Of a stretch of 64,000 nucleotides of DNA, positions 18,594 to 27,329 are shown piece by piece. Position 1 is the first letter of the stretch; each line of letters starts with the position of its first letter. Origin of the DNA: Haloactinospora alba (GTDB lineage: Bacteria > Actinomycetota > Actinomycetes > Streptosporangiales > Streptosporangiaceae). The translations under genes and the position numbers were made by a program. A model generated the notes under the pieces. It saw nothing but the letters and a program-made list of their open reading frames with translations, searched no databases and was not told where the DNA came from. The stretch lies in contig NZ_VFQC01000001.1 of the NCBI RefSeq assembly GCF_006717075.1, positions 2,961,501 to 3,025,500 on the forward strand. The letters are read 5' to 3'.

Positions 18594-19295
18594 CTATCCC
18601 GGCCCGTTTCCGGTGTCCCGGACGGCGCGGAGCAGCGATGCCGTGTCGCCGAGGTCGTCGAGGACGTGGTGCGCCCCCGCCTCACGCAGTTGCCGCCCCG
18701 TGGAGGATCCGCTCGCCACCGCCACCGGCCTGGCCCGTCCGATCACCGCGGCCTCGACATCGCGCACCGAATCCGTGACGTAGACCGTCTCCCGCTCGGG
18801 GAAGGACGCCTGGTGCGCTTCGGCCGCCCGCATCCGGGTGAACTGGATCAGACTCGCCTTGGGGTAGTTCTCCGAGCCGAACCCGCCGATACTCACGTCA
18901 AGGTAGCTGTCCAGACCGAACGCGGCCAGTTTGGCGACCGCGTTCGCCATGGCCGTACCGGTGACCGCCGTCTGGACCGTGTCCTCCAGCTCCGCGACGG
19001 CCGCCAGGGCCTCCCTCGCCCCCGGCAGGCAGCGCCCCTGGTCGGCGAGCTGGTCCCGCCGCCGGGCGAACGCGTCTCCCAGCGCCTCGACGAACTCCGG
19101 AAGCGTCTCCTCCTCCGTCCCGGCCGGCACGTCATTGCGCGCCAGGAACTCGAAGAAGAGCTCCGAGTCCGTACGGCCCGCCATCGGCGCCAGGTAGACG
19201 AGCGGTTCGCCGGTCACCCCCTCGAAGGCCTCAGCGTAGGCCGCGCGGGTCACCCGGGCGACGTCCACGAGCGTGAAGTCGATATTCCACAACAC
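18594..19295 (-). CDS. HAD-superfamily hydrolase-like protein with Asn at motif I
   Basis: A 233-residue HAD protein with a helical cap. Motif I reads LWNIDFTLVD where a DxDxT is expected, so the nucleophilic Asp is Asn. Motif II (TAVTGT), the conserved Lys (YPKASLIQ) and motif III (VYVTDSVRDVEAA) are recognisable. Similar actinobacterial proteins with Asn exist to my knowledge, so this may be a subfamily trait and not decay. AAGGAG lies about 15 nt upstream of GTG 19295, so the start is uncertain by a few codons. It is downstream of pruA and upstream of gdh. Confidence 0.7.
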   Translation of the reverse strand: MLWNIDFTLVDVARVTRAAYAEAFEGVTGEPLVYLAPMAGRTDSELFFEFLARNDVPAGTEEETLPEFVEALGDAFARRRDQLADQGRCLPGAREALAAVAELEDTVQTAVTGTAMANAVAKLAAFGLDSYLDVSIGGFGSENYPKASLIQFTRMRAAEAHQASFPERETVYVTDSVRDVEAAVIGRARPVAVASGSSTGRQLREAGAHHVLDDLGDTASLLRAVRDTGNGPG

Positions 19296-19319
19296 CAGCC
19301 GACTGATGACAGGCTCCTT

Positions 19320-19352
19320 GGATAACGGGGCTCCGGTGATTCCCCATTATCC
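19320..19352. repeat. Inverted repeat between pruA and the HAD gene
   Basis: GGATAACGGGG and CCCCATTATCC form an 11-bp stem with one mismatch around an 11-nt loop, 25 nt upstream of the HAD gene start. It has no T tract, so an RNA hairpin or operator is as likely as a terminator. Confidence 0.45.
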
Positions 19353-19394
19353 TCCCGCAGGCGCGCATCGTCAGAAAACCGGCATAACCGGGGT

Positions 19395-21023
19395 TCATCC
19401 CATGTGCGGATAGCGCCAGTCGGTCGGCGGGACGAACGCCTCCTTCACGTTGCGCGGGCTCGCCCACCGCATGAGGTTGAATATGGAGCCGGCCTTGTCG
19501 TTGGTCCCGCTCGCGCGCGCTCCGCCGAACGGTTGCTGCCCCACGACGGAACCCGTCGGTTTGTCGTTGATGTAGAAGTTCCCGGCGGAGAACCGCAGCG
19601 CGGTGTCGGCGGCCGCGATCGCCGCCCGGTTGCGGGCGATGACCGCGCCGGTCAACGCGTAGGGCGCCACGTCCGCCATCTGGGTCAGGACCTGCTCGTA
19701 GCGGTTGTCGTCGTAGACGTGCACCGCGAGGATCGGGCCGAAGTACTCGGTGGTGAACACCTCGTCCGTGGGGTCGTCGCACTCCAGAACGGTCGGTTGG
19801 ACGAAGTAGCCCACCTCGTCGTCGGCGGTGCCGCCGGTCAGGACCGTGATGGTGTCGGTGGACTTCGCCCGGTCGAGCGCGGCCGCGTTCTTGGCGAACG
19901 CTCGTTCGTCGATGACCGCCCCCATGAAGGTGGAGACGTCGGCGGTCACGTCCCCCATCGTCAGCGACTCCGTCTCGGCGAGGAAGTCGTCCCGCATGCG
20001 GGCCCAGAGGCTGCGGGGGACGTAGGCGCGCGAGGCCGCCGAGCACTTCTGCCCCTGGTACTCGAACGCACCACGGATCAGTGCCGTACGCAGCACGTCC
20101 GGATCAGCGGAGGAGTGTGCGACCACGAAGTCCTTGCCGCCGGTCTCCCCGACGATGCGCGGATAGGAGTGGTAGTTCGCGATGTTCTCCCCCGCGGTGC
20201 GCCACAGGTGCTGGAACGTCCGGGTGGAACCGGTGAAGTGGATCCCGGCCAGGTCCGGCTGGGCCAGGGCCGCGCTGGACACGGCCGCGCCGTCCCCGGT
20301 CACCATGTTGATCACACCGGGCGGCAGACCCGCCTGTTCCAGCACGCGCATCAGCACCCACGCGGCCAGGGTCTGCGTCGGTGCGGGCTTCCACACGACG
20401 ACGTTGCCCATCAGGGCGGGAGCGGTGGGCAGGTTGCCGGCGATCGCGGTGAAGTTGAACGGGGTCACGGCCAGGACGAAACCCTCGAGCGGCCGGAGCT
20501 CCTGACGGTTCCACACGCCGCGGGTGGAGATCGGTTGCTCCTGGTACAGGCGGCGCGCGTAGGAGACGTTGAACCGCAGGAAATCGATCAGTTCACAGGC
20601 GGCGTCGATCTCCGCCTGCTGGATCGACTTGCTCTGCCCGAGCATGGTGGCCGCGTTGATCCGGGCGCGCCACGGCCCCGCCAACAGGTCGGCCGCGCGC
20701 AGGAAGACCGCGGCCCGTTCGTCGATGGACATCGCCCGCCACGCGGGGGCCGCGGCGCGGGCGGCCTCGATGGCCTCGCGCGCGTCCAGGTCGGTCGCGT
20801 TGGCCATCCTGCCCAGGACGCGGGCGTGATTGTGCGGCTGGACCACCGGGATCCGCTCCCCCACCCCGAGGTGCTGCTCACCGCCGATCGTCTGGGTGAG
20901 TTCGCGCTCCTCGCCGGCGAGGGTGTCGATCTCCTCCTCCAGGGCGACCCGTTCGGGGGTCGCCGGCGCGTAGGTCAGGTTGGGCTCGTTGACGGGTGCG
21001 GGAACATTCGTCACGGAATCCAT
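19395..21023 (-). CDS. pruA: 1-pyrroline-5-carboxylate dehydrogenase
   Basis: A 542-residue aldehyde dehydrogenase oxidising glutamate semialdehyde/P5C to glutamate in proline and arginine breakdown. The catalytic Cys is in YQGQKCSAASRAY near residue 325. The general-base Glu is in VGETGGKDF near 292. The P5CDH-type N-terminus (EEEIDTLAGEERELTQTIGG) and C-terminal ASPRNVKEAFVPPTDWRYPHMG are typical. ATG 21023 has GGGAGG 9 nt upstream; the longer frame is rejected. No PutA-type proline dehydrogenase lies beside it in this window. Confidence 0.95.
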   Translation of the reverse strand: MDSVTNVPAPVNEPNLTYAPATPERVALEEEIDTLAGEERELTQTIGGEQHLGVGERIPVVQPHNHARVLGRMANATDLDAREAIEAARAAAPAWRAMSIDERAAVFLRAADLLAGPWRARINAATMLGQSKSIQQAEIDAACELIDFLRFNVSYARRLYQEQPISTRGVWNRQELRPLEGFVLAVTPFNFTAIAGNLPTAPALMGNVVVWKPAPTQTLAAWVLMRVLEQAGLPPGVINMVTGDGAAVSSAALAQPDLAGIHFTGSTRTFQHLWRTAGENIANYHSYPRIVGETGGKDFVVAHSSADPDVLRTALIRGAFEYQGQKCSAASRAYVPRSLWARMRDDFLAETESLTMGDVTADVSTFMGAVIDERAFAKNAAALDRAKSTDTITVLTGGTADDEVGYFVQPTVLECDDPTDEVFTTEYFGPILAVHVYDDNRYEQVLTQMADVAPYALTGAVIARNRAAIAAADTALRFSAGNFYINDKPTGSVVGQQPFGGARASGTNDKAGSIFNLMRWASPRNVKEAFVPPTDWRYPHMG

Positions 21024-21131
21024 GGGACTCACGCCTCCCGATTGGGTGTCGCCGCAGACATACCCGCATGTCACGGGCCGGTAATCCTCCGCCGGACCAC
21101 CCGTGGACCGAGAGCGGGAGCCCGGCGCGCC

Positions 21132-21599
21132 TCACCCCTGACCGTCGGACCCCACCAGGAACCGCACCTCCTGGGTGGCGTACCACAGCAGCTCGTGTTC
21201 CTCGGCGGTTCCGGCCTCGGGATCGGCCACGGCCGCGGCGATGTCCCCGGCGGCCTCCTCCTCGTCGACGTGCGCGGAGGCCACGCGTTTCACCGGCACG
21301 GTCCCCGTGACCGTGACCGCGGCCGGGTCCTCCTGCTCCCCGGCGTCCTCCTCGACCACGTGGCCCGGGATCTCGGCCGCTATGACGACCCGCCGGCGGG
21401 GCGCCCCGGGGTCCGCGGCGAGCATCCGCAGCGACTCGTCGGCGGCCGCCTGCAACGCGGCGTACTCGAGTTCCTCGTCGTCCTCGCCGTCCTCACGCAG
21501 CGCCCGGGTGACGGCGAAGGCGCGCACGGGACCGCGCGCTCCCCCGTCGGCGAAGAACGTGGCAAGGGCGGACAGTGTGCTGGGCAGGTAGACGCGCAT
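21132..21599 (-). CDS. DUF6912-like conserved actinobacterial protein
   Basis: A 155-residue acidic protein beginning MRVYLPSTLSALATFFADG with the conserved AFAVTRALRE and EELEYAALQAAADESLRML segments. I recognise this as the actinobacterial DUF6912 type, function unknown. A long acidic middle (EEDAGEQEDP, HVDEEEAAGDIAAAVAD) and the ending ELLWYATQEVRFLV suggest a soluble alpha/beta protein. It sits upstream of pruA on the same strand with a 108-nt gap. Confidence 0.7.
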   Translation of the reverse strand: MRVYLPSTLSALATFFADGGARGPVRAFAVTRALREDGEDDEELEYAALQAAADESLRMLAADPGAPRRRVVIAAEIPGHVVEEDAGEQEDPAAVTVTGTVPVKRVASAHVDEEEAAGDIAAAVADPEAGTAEEHELLWYATQEVRFLVGSDGQG

Positions 21600-21640
21600 G
21601 GGTCGGGCATTCCTTCAACGTGCGGTGCTCTCCGGTCCGG

Positions 21641-21674
21641 GCCCCGTCTGACGGGCGCTGTTCGTCACGAGCGG
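21641..21674 (+). repeat. Copy of a dispersed intergenic repeat
   Basis: About 31 of 36 nt match the copy at 37437-37472, including the shared stretch GTTCGTCACGAGCG. It lies in the gap between the DUF6912 gene and the HAD gene. Confidence 0.6.
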
Positions 21675-21768
21675 CGCGGCGCCGGAGCGACACGCACGCG
21701 TCCACCAGACAGGTCCCCGGAGGAGAGTCTGGCAAAGACGCGGACTCCGCGCGCCCAGCGCGCCCCGG

Positions 21769-22434
21769 TCACACGGCGCCCTCCGGCGCGATCCCGCACA
21801 GGCGCTGCACCTCGGCCCGGGTCCGTCTGGGGTCCCGGTGCAGTATCCCGGTCATGCCCAGGTCCCGGGCGGCCTGGACGTTGTGTTCGATGTCATCGAT
21901 GAACACGCACTCCGCCGCGTCCAGTCCGGTGATGTCGAGGACGCGGTGGAAGATGCCGGGCTCCGGTTTGCGCATCCCGACCTCTCCGGAGATCACGACG
22001 GCGTCGAACGTCTCACGGAACCGCTCCCGCGGGTAGCCGTTGCCCCAGGAGTTGGAGAGCAGTCCCGTGACGATGCCGTGGCCGCGGGCCTGGCGCAGCG
22101 TCGCGTACATCTCCTCGATCGGCAGGAAGCCCGAGAACATGCGCTGGATCAACCCGTCGGCGGGCACCGGACCTCCGTCGACCAGCCGCAGCTGGGCGGC
22201 GAGCTCGCGTTCGAACTCGGCCGGGGTCAGCTCACCGCGCTCCAGCGCGTGGATGGGGTTGTCCGGCAGGTTGCCGTCGTTGGCGTAGGCGCCGTCGACC
22301 CACGAGCGCATGACCGCGCGGTAGCGCTCGTAGTCGATCCGGTCGGCGGCGATCCAGGCGTTGATGGTCTCGCGCAGCGGCGCGGTGAGCACACCGCCCC
22401 AGTCGGTGATGATGCCGCGGTGGGTAGTAGGCAT
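21769..22434 (-). CDS. HAD-IA family hydrolase
   Basis: A 221-residue haloacid-dehalogenase-like phosphatase. Motif I is ITDWGGVLT (DWGG form, as in the epoxide-hydrolase N-terminal-like HAD group). Motif II is GLLSNSWG, the conserved Lys is MRKPEPGIF, and motif III is CVFIDDIEHNVQAA. ATG 22434 follows GGAAGGAGG at good spacing. It is divergent from the acyl-CoA dehydrogenase; such HAD proteins often sit beside acyl-CoA dehydrogenases, but the substrate is unknown. Confidence 0.82.
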   Translation of the reverse strand: MPTTHRGIITDWGGVLTAPLRETINAWIAADRIDYERYRAVMRSWVDGAYANDGNLPDNPIHALERGELTPAEFERELAAQLRLVDGGPVPADGLIQRMFSGFLPIEEMYATLRQARGHGIVTGLLSNSWGNGYPRERFRETFDAVVISGEVGMRKPEPGIFHRVLDITGLDAAECVFIDDIEHNVQAARDLGMTGILHRDPRRTRAEVQRLCGIAPEGAV

Positions 22435-22561
22435 CCGCGCCTCCTTCCGTCGGGGTTCTCTCCTCCCGGGCCGCCAGGGCACCCGGGAACGCCATCTTTC
22501 CCCGACGCGCGGCCGCACAACCGTACGCACCGTGATTCGGGAAAACGTGCGACATCAAGGT

Positions 22562-22575
22562 ACCGACTGGTCGGT
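22562..22575. promoter_or_regulatory. TetR-type operator upstream of acyl-CoA dehydrogenase
   Basis: ACCGAC-TG-GTCGGT is a perfect 6-2-6 palindrome ending 19 nt before the start codon, so a bound repressor would block transcription. ACCGAC/GTCGGT arms are typical for actinobacterial TetR regulators of acyl-CoA and lipid catabolism. No tetR gene is in the window. Confidence 0.6.
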
Positions 22576-22594
22576 CGGATGGCATACTCGGGGT

Positions 22595-23788
22595 ATGGAC
22601 TTCGAACTCAGCGCGAAAGCCCGCGAGTACCTCTCCGACCTCAACGAGTTCATGGACTCCCACGTGTACCCGGCCGAGCCCGTCTACGACCGCTGGCGGG
22701 CCGAGGCCGGACCGGACAACCACGACCTTCCCCCCGTCGTCGAGGACCTCAAGGCCGAAGCCCGCCGCCGCGGCCTGTGGAACCTGTTCCTGCCCGACGT
22801 CAGCGGCCTGAGTGTCAGCGACTACGCCCCGCTCGCCGAGGTGACCGGCCGTTCGCCCGGCCTCGCTCCCCAGGCGCTGAACTGCTCCGCTCCCGACACC
22901 GGGAACATGGAGGTGCTGCACATGTTCGGCACCCAGCGACAACGCGAGCGGTGGCTGGATCCGCTGCTCGACGGGCGTATCCGCTCCGCCTTCGCCATGA
23001 CCGAACCCGACGTCGCCTCCTCGGACGCGAGCAACATCTCCACCTCCATCACTCGCGACGGGGACAGTTACGTGGTCAACGGGCGCAAATGGTGGATCAG
23101 CGGAGCCGCCGACCCGCGCTGCGAGGTCTTCATCGTGATGGGCAAGAGTGACCCCGAGGGCCCCGCCCACCGGCAGCAGTCCATGATCCTGGTGCCGCGC
23201 GACACTCCCGGACTGGAGATCGTCCGCTCCCTGCCCGTCTTCGGGTACCAGGACCAGGAGGGCCACTGCGAACTCCGGTTCACCGACGTCCGCGTGCCCG
23301 CCGAGAACCTGATCTCCGGCGAGGGCGAGGGTTTCGCCATCGCCCAGGCCCGGCTCGGCCCCGGCCGGATCCACCACTGCATGCGCGCGCTGGGTATGGC
23401 CGAACGCGCCCTGGACCTGCTGGTGGAACGCGCCAACAACCGGGTCGCGTTCGGCACCCCGCTGGCACAGCAGGGCATGGTCCAGCAGCAGATCGCCGAG
23501 TCGCGGCTGGCCATCGAGCAGGCGCGCCTGCTCGTGCTGAAGACGGCCTGGCTCATCGACAACCGGGGAACCAAGGAGGCGCGCACCGAGATATCGGCGA
23601 TCAAGGTGGCCGTTCCACGGGTCGCCGCGGACGTCCTCGACCGCGCCATCCAGGTCCACGGCGGCGGCGGGGTGAGTGACGACTTCCCGCTGGCGCGGAT
23701 GTACGCGCAGGCGCGCGCCATGCGCATCTTCGACGGCCCCGACGAGGTCCACCTGCGTTCCGTGGCGCGCCAGGAGACCAGACGCTGA
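22595..23788 (+). CDS. Acyl-CoA dehydrogenase
   Basis: A 397-residue FAD-dependent acyl-CoA dehydrogenase of the long, ACAD10/11-like group. FAMTEPDVASSDASNI is the FAD/substrate loop, KWWISGA follows it, and the C-terminal domain has IQVHGGGGVSDDFPLARMYAQ and IFDGPDEVHLRSVAR. It catalyses the first oxidation of an acyl-CoA; chain type is unknown. ATG 22595 has GGGGT directly upstream and a CATACT-like -10 about 10 nt away, so the transcript may be nearly leaderless. The operator at 22562-22575 overlaps this promoter. Confidence 0.92.
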   Translation: MDFELSAKAREYLSDLNEFMDSHVYPAEPVYDRWRAEAGPDNHDLPPVVEDLKAEARRRGLWNLFLPDVSGLSVSDYAPLAEVTGRSPGLAPQALNCSAPDTGNMEVLHMFGTQRQRERWLDPLLDGRIRSAFAMTEPDVASSDASNISTSITRDGDSYVVNGRKWWISGAADPRCEVFIVMGKSDPEGPAHRQQSMILVPRDTPGLEIVRSLPVFGYQDQEGHCELRFTDVRVPAENLISGEGEGFAIAQARLGPGRIHHCMRALGMAERALDLLVERANNRVAFGTPLAQQGMVQQQIAESRLAIEQARLLVLKTAWLIDNRGTKEARTEISAIKVAVPRVAADVLDRAIQVHGGGGVSDDFPLARMYAQARAMRIFDGPDEVHLRSVARQETRR

Positions 23789-23796
23789 TCCGTGGC

Positions 23797-23825
23797 GTTC
23801 GGGGGCGCCCGCTGCGCCCCCGAAC
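23797..23825. terminator. Bidirectional terminator
   Basis: GTTCGGGGGCGC-CCGCT-GCGCCCCCGAAC has perfect 12-bp arms and lies between the convergent acyl-CoA dehydrogenase and htrA genes. Confidence 0.8.
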
Positions 23826-23834
23826 CCGGGCGGT

Positions 23835-25439
23835 CTACTCGGTCGAGGAACCGAGCGTGAGGGTCGCCGTCTCCTCCTCCCCGTCGCGCTCGTAGGTCAG
23901 TGTGACCTCGTCACCGGGGTCCTTGCTCTGGACGAGAGTGATCAGCTGGTTGGAGTCGGCGATCTTCTCGTCCTGGAACCTGGTGATCACATCCCCCGGT
24001 TCCAGGCCGGCCTCGTCCGCCGGCCCCCCGGGTTTCACGGCATCGCCCTCAGCGGTGTCGTCGGAGGCGATCAGCGCGCCCTCCTCCTGGTGGCGCGGGT
24101 CCAGCATCACGCCGATCACGGCACGGGTTACCTCCCCGTCCTCCAGAAGCTGGTTCACCACATCCTCAGCTTCCGCCGACGGGATGGCGAACCCCAGGCC
24201 GATACTTCCGCCCTGCTTGTTCTGCATCCCTCCGCCCATGGTGGCGATGGCCGAGTTGACCCCGATGACACGCCCCTGCGCGTCGATGAGGGGGCCGCCG
24301 GAGTTGCCGGGGTTGATGGCGGCGTCCGTCTGCAGCGCGGTGATGTGAGTCCTGTTGTCCCGCTCGCCCACCGTCACCGGCCGGTCCACCGCGCTGATGA
24401 TTCCCGTGGTCACCGTGCCCGCCAGTCCGAGGGGGGCGCCGATGGCCACGACCTGGTCGCCGACGGCGGCGTCGTCGGAGTTGCCGAACTCCAGCGGCTG
24501 CACGTCGACCGGGTCCGTCAGCTTGAGCACGGCGAGGTCGGAGCTCGGCGCCGTCCCGACCACCTTGACGCCGGAGGAGTCGCCGTTGCTGTACACCGCC
24601 TCCATGTTCCTGTCCTTCAGCGCGGAGGCGACGTGGTCGTTCGTCACCACGTGGTTGTCGTGGATGACGAACCCGGAACCGTTACCGCCCTCCCCGTCGC
24701 TGGCGCTCGAGGGCTGCAGCGCGACGACGCTGGGGCTTACCCGCTGGGCCACACCGGCGATGGTGTCCGGGTCGCGCTCCGGCTCCCCGCTGGGAAGCTG
24801 GCTGTTGAGCGTCGGGGACTGTTCCTCCCCGTCCGTCTCCTCCAGCCGCAGGAACCCGCCGGCCGCACCTCCCACCGTGGCCGAGACCAGGGCGATGACC
24901 AGCGACGAGACAGCCAGGACCCACAGCGGCACGCTGCGGCGTCGTTTCGGCGGCCGGCCGGAACCGTCCGGCCACTGCCCGCCGGGAGGGCCGGGCGGAC
25001 CGCTGGGAGGCCCACCGGGCGGACCGCCGGGAGGGACCCCCATCCCCGCTCCGGTGGGTGGCTGCCCCGCGCCGGGAGCGGCACCGGGCGGAACCGCCCA
25101 GTGACCGGTCGCTGACGCACCCGGGCCGGGTGGCGGGCCGCCGGGGGGACCGCCACCCGGCATGGCGGCGGCGCTGCCCGGCTGGGGCGGCCCGTGTCCG
25201 CCGGGTGGCGGCGGACCGGGGGCTGCGCCCTGCGGCCCACGCTCGAGGTTCGCCGTGGTTGTCGGAGGCGGAGCCTCGGAGGGGGGCACCGGACCTGAGG
25301 GGGTGGGTGGAGGGGAACCCGCGCCCGGCTGCGACGGTGCGGGAGCGGAACCCTCCGGATCCGCACCGGCCGCCTCGGCCGGATGCGCTCCGGACTGCTG
25401 CCCCTCCTGCCGGTGCGAGGATCCGGTCTCGTCGGTCAT
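23835..25439 (-). CDS. htrA: HtrA/DegP-like membrane serine protease
   Basis: A 534-residue protein with a Pro/Gly-rich cytoplasmic N-terminus (about 1-160), one membrane helix (VPLWVLAVSSLVIALVSATV, about 167-186), a trypsin-like domain and a C-terminal PDZ domain (about 420-520). The triad is His in VVTNDHVAS (near 266), Asp in SSDLAVL (near 302) and Ser in NPGNSGGPL (near 379). It should degrade or refold misfolded exported proteins. It lies downstream of the rseB-like, anti-sigma and ECF sigma genes on the same strand and may have its own ECF-type promoter. Confidence 0.93.
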   Translation of the reverse strand: MTDETGSSHRQEGQQSGAHPAEAAGADPEGSAPAPSQPGAGSPPPTPSGPVPPSEAPPPTTTANLERGPQGAAPGPPPPGGHGPPQPGSAAAMPGGGPPGGPPPGPGASATGHWAVPPGAAPGAGQPPTGAGMGVPPGGPPGGPPSGPPGPPGGQWPDGSGRPPKRRRSVPLWVLAVSSLVIALVSATVGGAAGGFLRLEETDGEEQSPTLNSQLPSGEPERDPDTIAGVAQRVSPSVVALQPSSASDGEGGNGSGFVIHDNHVVTNDHVASALKDRNMEAVYSNGDSSGVKVVGTAPSSDLAVLKLTDPVDVQPLEFGNSDDAAVGDQVVAIGAPLGLAGTVTTGIISAVDRPVTVGERDNRTHITALQTDAAINPGNSGGPLIDAQGRVIGVNSAIATMGGGMQNKQGGSIGLGFAIPSAEAEDVVNQLLEDGEVTRAVIGVMLDPRHQEEGALIASDDTAEGDAVKPGGPADEAGLEPGDVITRFQDEKIADSNQLITLVQSKDPGDEVTLTYERDGEEETATLTLGSSTE

Positions 25440-25585
25440 ATATGACTCTCCGTCTTGTCGCTACCGCCCCCGAGTCTGGAGCAGCGGACATAAACCGTTC
25501 GTTAACAGGACAGGTGTGAGCCGCACTCACCGGCGTACGTCATGTCACTAGATTTCGGGACTGTCGGGCGATTCTAGGTCAACCA

Positions 25586-25611
25586 CGGACATCCGATACC
25601 GGACGGGTTCC
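25586..25611 (-). promoter_or_regulatory. Possible ECF-sigma promoter of htrA
   Basis: On the minus strand GGAACC (25611-25606) is followed after about 15 nt by GTCCG. This resembles actinobacterial sigma-E promoters (GGAAC near -35, a GTC/GTT core near -10). It begins immediately after the rseB-like stop codon, 170 nt upstream of htrA. Confidence 0.35.
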
Positions 25612-26664
25612 CTACCCGACGAGCCACGACCCCATCCGGAGGAAGCCGCGTTCCACCCGCGGCCAGACCCCCTCCGCCGGGCCGGGCAACCGTTCCTCAG
25701 CCGTCTCGACGGCCGCGGGCGGGGCGTTGGCCAGGATCGTGTACACGTACCCTCCCGACTCCCACACGCGGCGCTGCTGCCCGGTGTCACTGACATAGAC
25801 CGTGCCGCCGTCGACTACGACCGGCTGCCACCCGCCACTGGTTCCCACCGATTCCGCGCTCAACCGGCCCCGCTGCACGAAGACCGACACCGCCGACACC
25901 CCGTCGGAGTACACCAGGTGCACCACGCGCCGCCCGGACTCCCGGGTGGACCGGGCGTTGAGGAGCCGCAGGTCCCAGGAGAGACGTTCGGGAAGGTGCC
26001 AGCCGGCGTCCCGCAACCGGGACCGTTCCCGCTCGGAGACCACGTCGTCCCACGGTTCGGCGCGCGCGTCCGCCCGCGCACCGGAGCTCCCCGCGGCACC
26101 GATCTCGACCGTGGCGAACACGGTCGCGTGCACGACACCTCCCGCGCGGTCCCGGGTCTCCTTGCGCATCGGCAGCCCGGTGGCGTCGTCCACCCAGAAC
26201 CGTCCGGCCAGCGTCCCGTCCTCCCGGACGGCTTTCACCACGGTGACGGGGCGCCCGCAGACGACCCCGCTGCCGCCGCGGACGATCCGGAAGTTGGACT
26301 CCAGGATCTCCAGCGCCCGTGTGTCCAGCCTCAGCAGGGCGGGAGAGGAACGCAGCAGCAGGCGCCGGGAACCGGCCGCGGCGGAGACGCGCGTCCCCTC
26401 CCCCGGACGGTGGACGACCTCGATGCGCTCGGTGGTGACACCGTTCGATCCCACCCGTGTCGCCACCGACCGCACCCCGGTGTAGGAAACGTTCTGGGCC
26501 GCCTTGGCCGCGCGGCGCAGGATCCCCGTACCGTCATCGTCACCCCTGGCGGGTACGTCCGCCGCGTCCGGAGCACTCGCTGCGGACAGCGCGACCAGGG
26601 CCAGCAGGGCTGACAGGCACACGGAGAGCAGGAAACGCCAACGGTGCGCGTTCCCTCCCCTCAC
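25612..26664 (-). CDS. RseB/MucB-like sigma-E regulatory protein
   Basis: A 350-residue exported protein with a signal peptide (LLSVCLSALLALVALSAASA) and a MucB/RseB N-terminal lipoprotein-carrier-like domain (QNVSYTGVRSVATRVG, VVHRPGEGTRV, FWVDDATGLPMRKET), then a smaller C-terminal domain. In RseB systems the protein binds the anti-sigma factor's outer domain and senses envelope damage. The start codon overlaps the anti-sigma stop by 4 nt, indicating translational coupling. Confidence 0.85.
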   Translation of the reverse strand: MRGGNAHRWRFLLSVCLSALLALVALSAASAPDAADVPARGDDDGTGILRRAAKAAQNVSYTGVRSVATRVGSNGVTTERIEVVHRPGEGTRVSAAAGSRRLLLRSSPALLRLDTRALEILESNFRIVRGGSGVVCGRPVTVVKAVREDGTLAGRFWVDDATGLPMRKETRDRAGGVVHATVFATVEIGAAGSSGARADARAEPWDDVVSERERSRLRDAGWHLPERLSWDLRLLNARSTRESGRRVVHLVYSDGVSAVSVFVQRGRLSAESVGTSGGWQPVVVDGGTVYVSDTGQQRRVWESGGYVYTILANAPPAAVETAEERLPGPAEGVWPRVERGFLRMGSWLVG

Positions 26665-27326
26665 CGGGACGTGGAGGCCGTACCGGAGGCACGCTCCCCG
26701 ACCGGTTGCCGCGGGGCGGCCTCAGTGCTCGCGTAGGGCAGCGGGTCCGGCACGGTGGCCTGCTGGGCGGTGACCGCGTGCTCGGCGGCGTAGTCCGCGA
26801 GCGCCGGCCGGACCACGGGAGCCTGTTGCTGCTCACCTCCGGCGATGAAGGCGCTTCCCAGCACCGCAGCGAGGGCGGATACTCCCGCGGCGGCGTAACG
26901 GGTTCCGCGCCAGCGGGTACGCAACACCGACAGGGGGCGGTTGTGCCGACGGCGCGCAGCCGCGGCTCCGGTCGGGGACGGGTCCTTCTCGGCCACCGCC
27001 GTGGCCGGCGACACGTCACCGGCCTCCGGCCCTCCGGGCCGTTCCCCCGGAACCGTCGGGGGGCGGGACGTCCGCCCCGGCGGATCGTCGTCGGGAGGGT
27101 CGCACTCCCCGCTCGGGGGGCCGCCCATCGCCGTCAGCCTTCCCAGGAAGTCCGTGGACGGTTCGGGAGCGTCCACCACGTGCAGCCGGCGTTTCAGCCG
27201 CCGCAGCTCGTCCGCCTCGAACCGGCACTTCTCGCACGAGGCCAGGTGCCCCAGTGCCCGGTCCCGCTCGGCGTGGCCCATCTCGTCGTCGACCAGGGCG
27301 GAGAGCCGTTCCCCCAAATGGTCCAT
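26661..27326 (-). CDS. Zinc-binding anti-sigma factor (RseA/RsrA type)
   Basis: A 221-residue membrane anti-sigma factor. The N-terminal ZAS domain has His27-x3-Cys31-x2-Cys34 (GHLASCEKC). A Pro-rich linker leads to one membrane helix (AAGVSALAAVLGSAFIAGG, about 145-163) and a short extracytoplasmic tail. It should hold the ECF sigma factor encoded 3 nt upstream and release it on envelope or redox stress. Confidence 0.88.
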   Translation of the reverse strand: MDHLGERLSALVDDEMGHAERDRALGHLASCEKCRFEADELRRLKRRLHVVDAPEPSTDFLGRLTAMGGPPSGECDPPDDDPPGRTSRPPTVPGERPGGPEAGDVSPATAVAEKDPSPTGAAAARRRHNRPLSVLRTRWRGTRYAAAGVSALAAVLGSAFIAGGEQQQAPVVRPALADYAAEHAVTAQQATVPDPLPYASTEAAPRQPVGERASGTASTSR

Positions 27327-27329
27327 CGT

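Noticed and set aside
19404-21902. 832-codon open frame antisense to pruA and neighbours
   Set aside because: Shadow frame in GC-rich DNA; pruA on the minus strand has all catalytic motifs and a good start.
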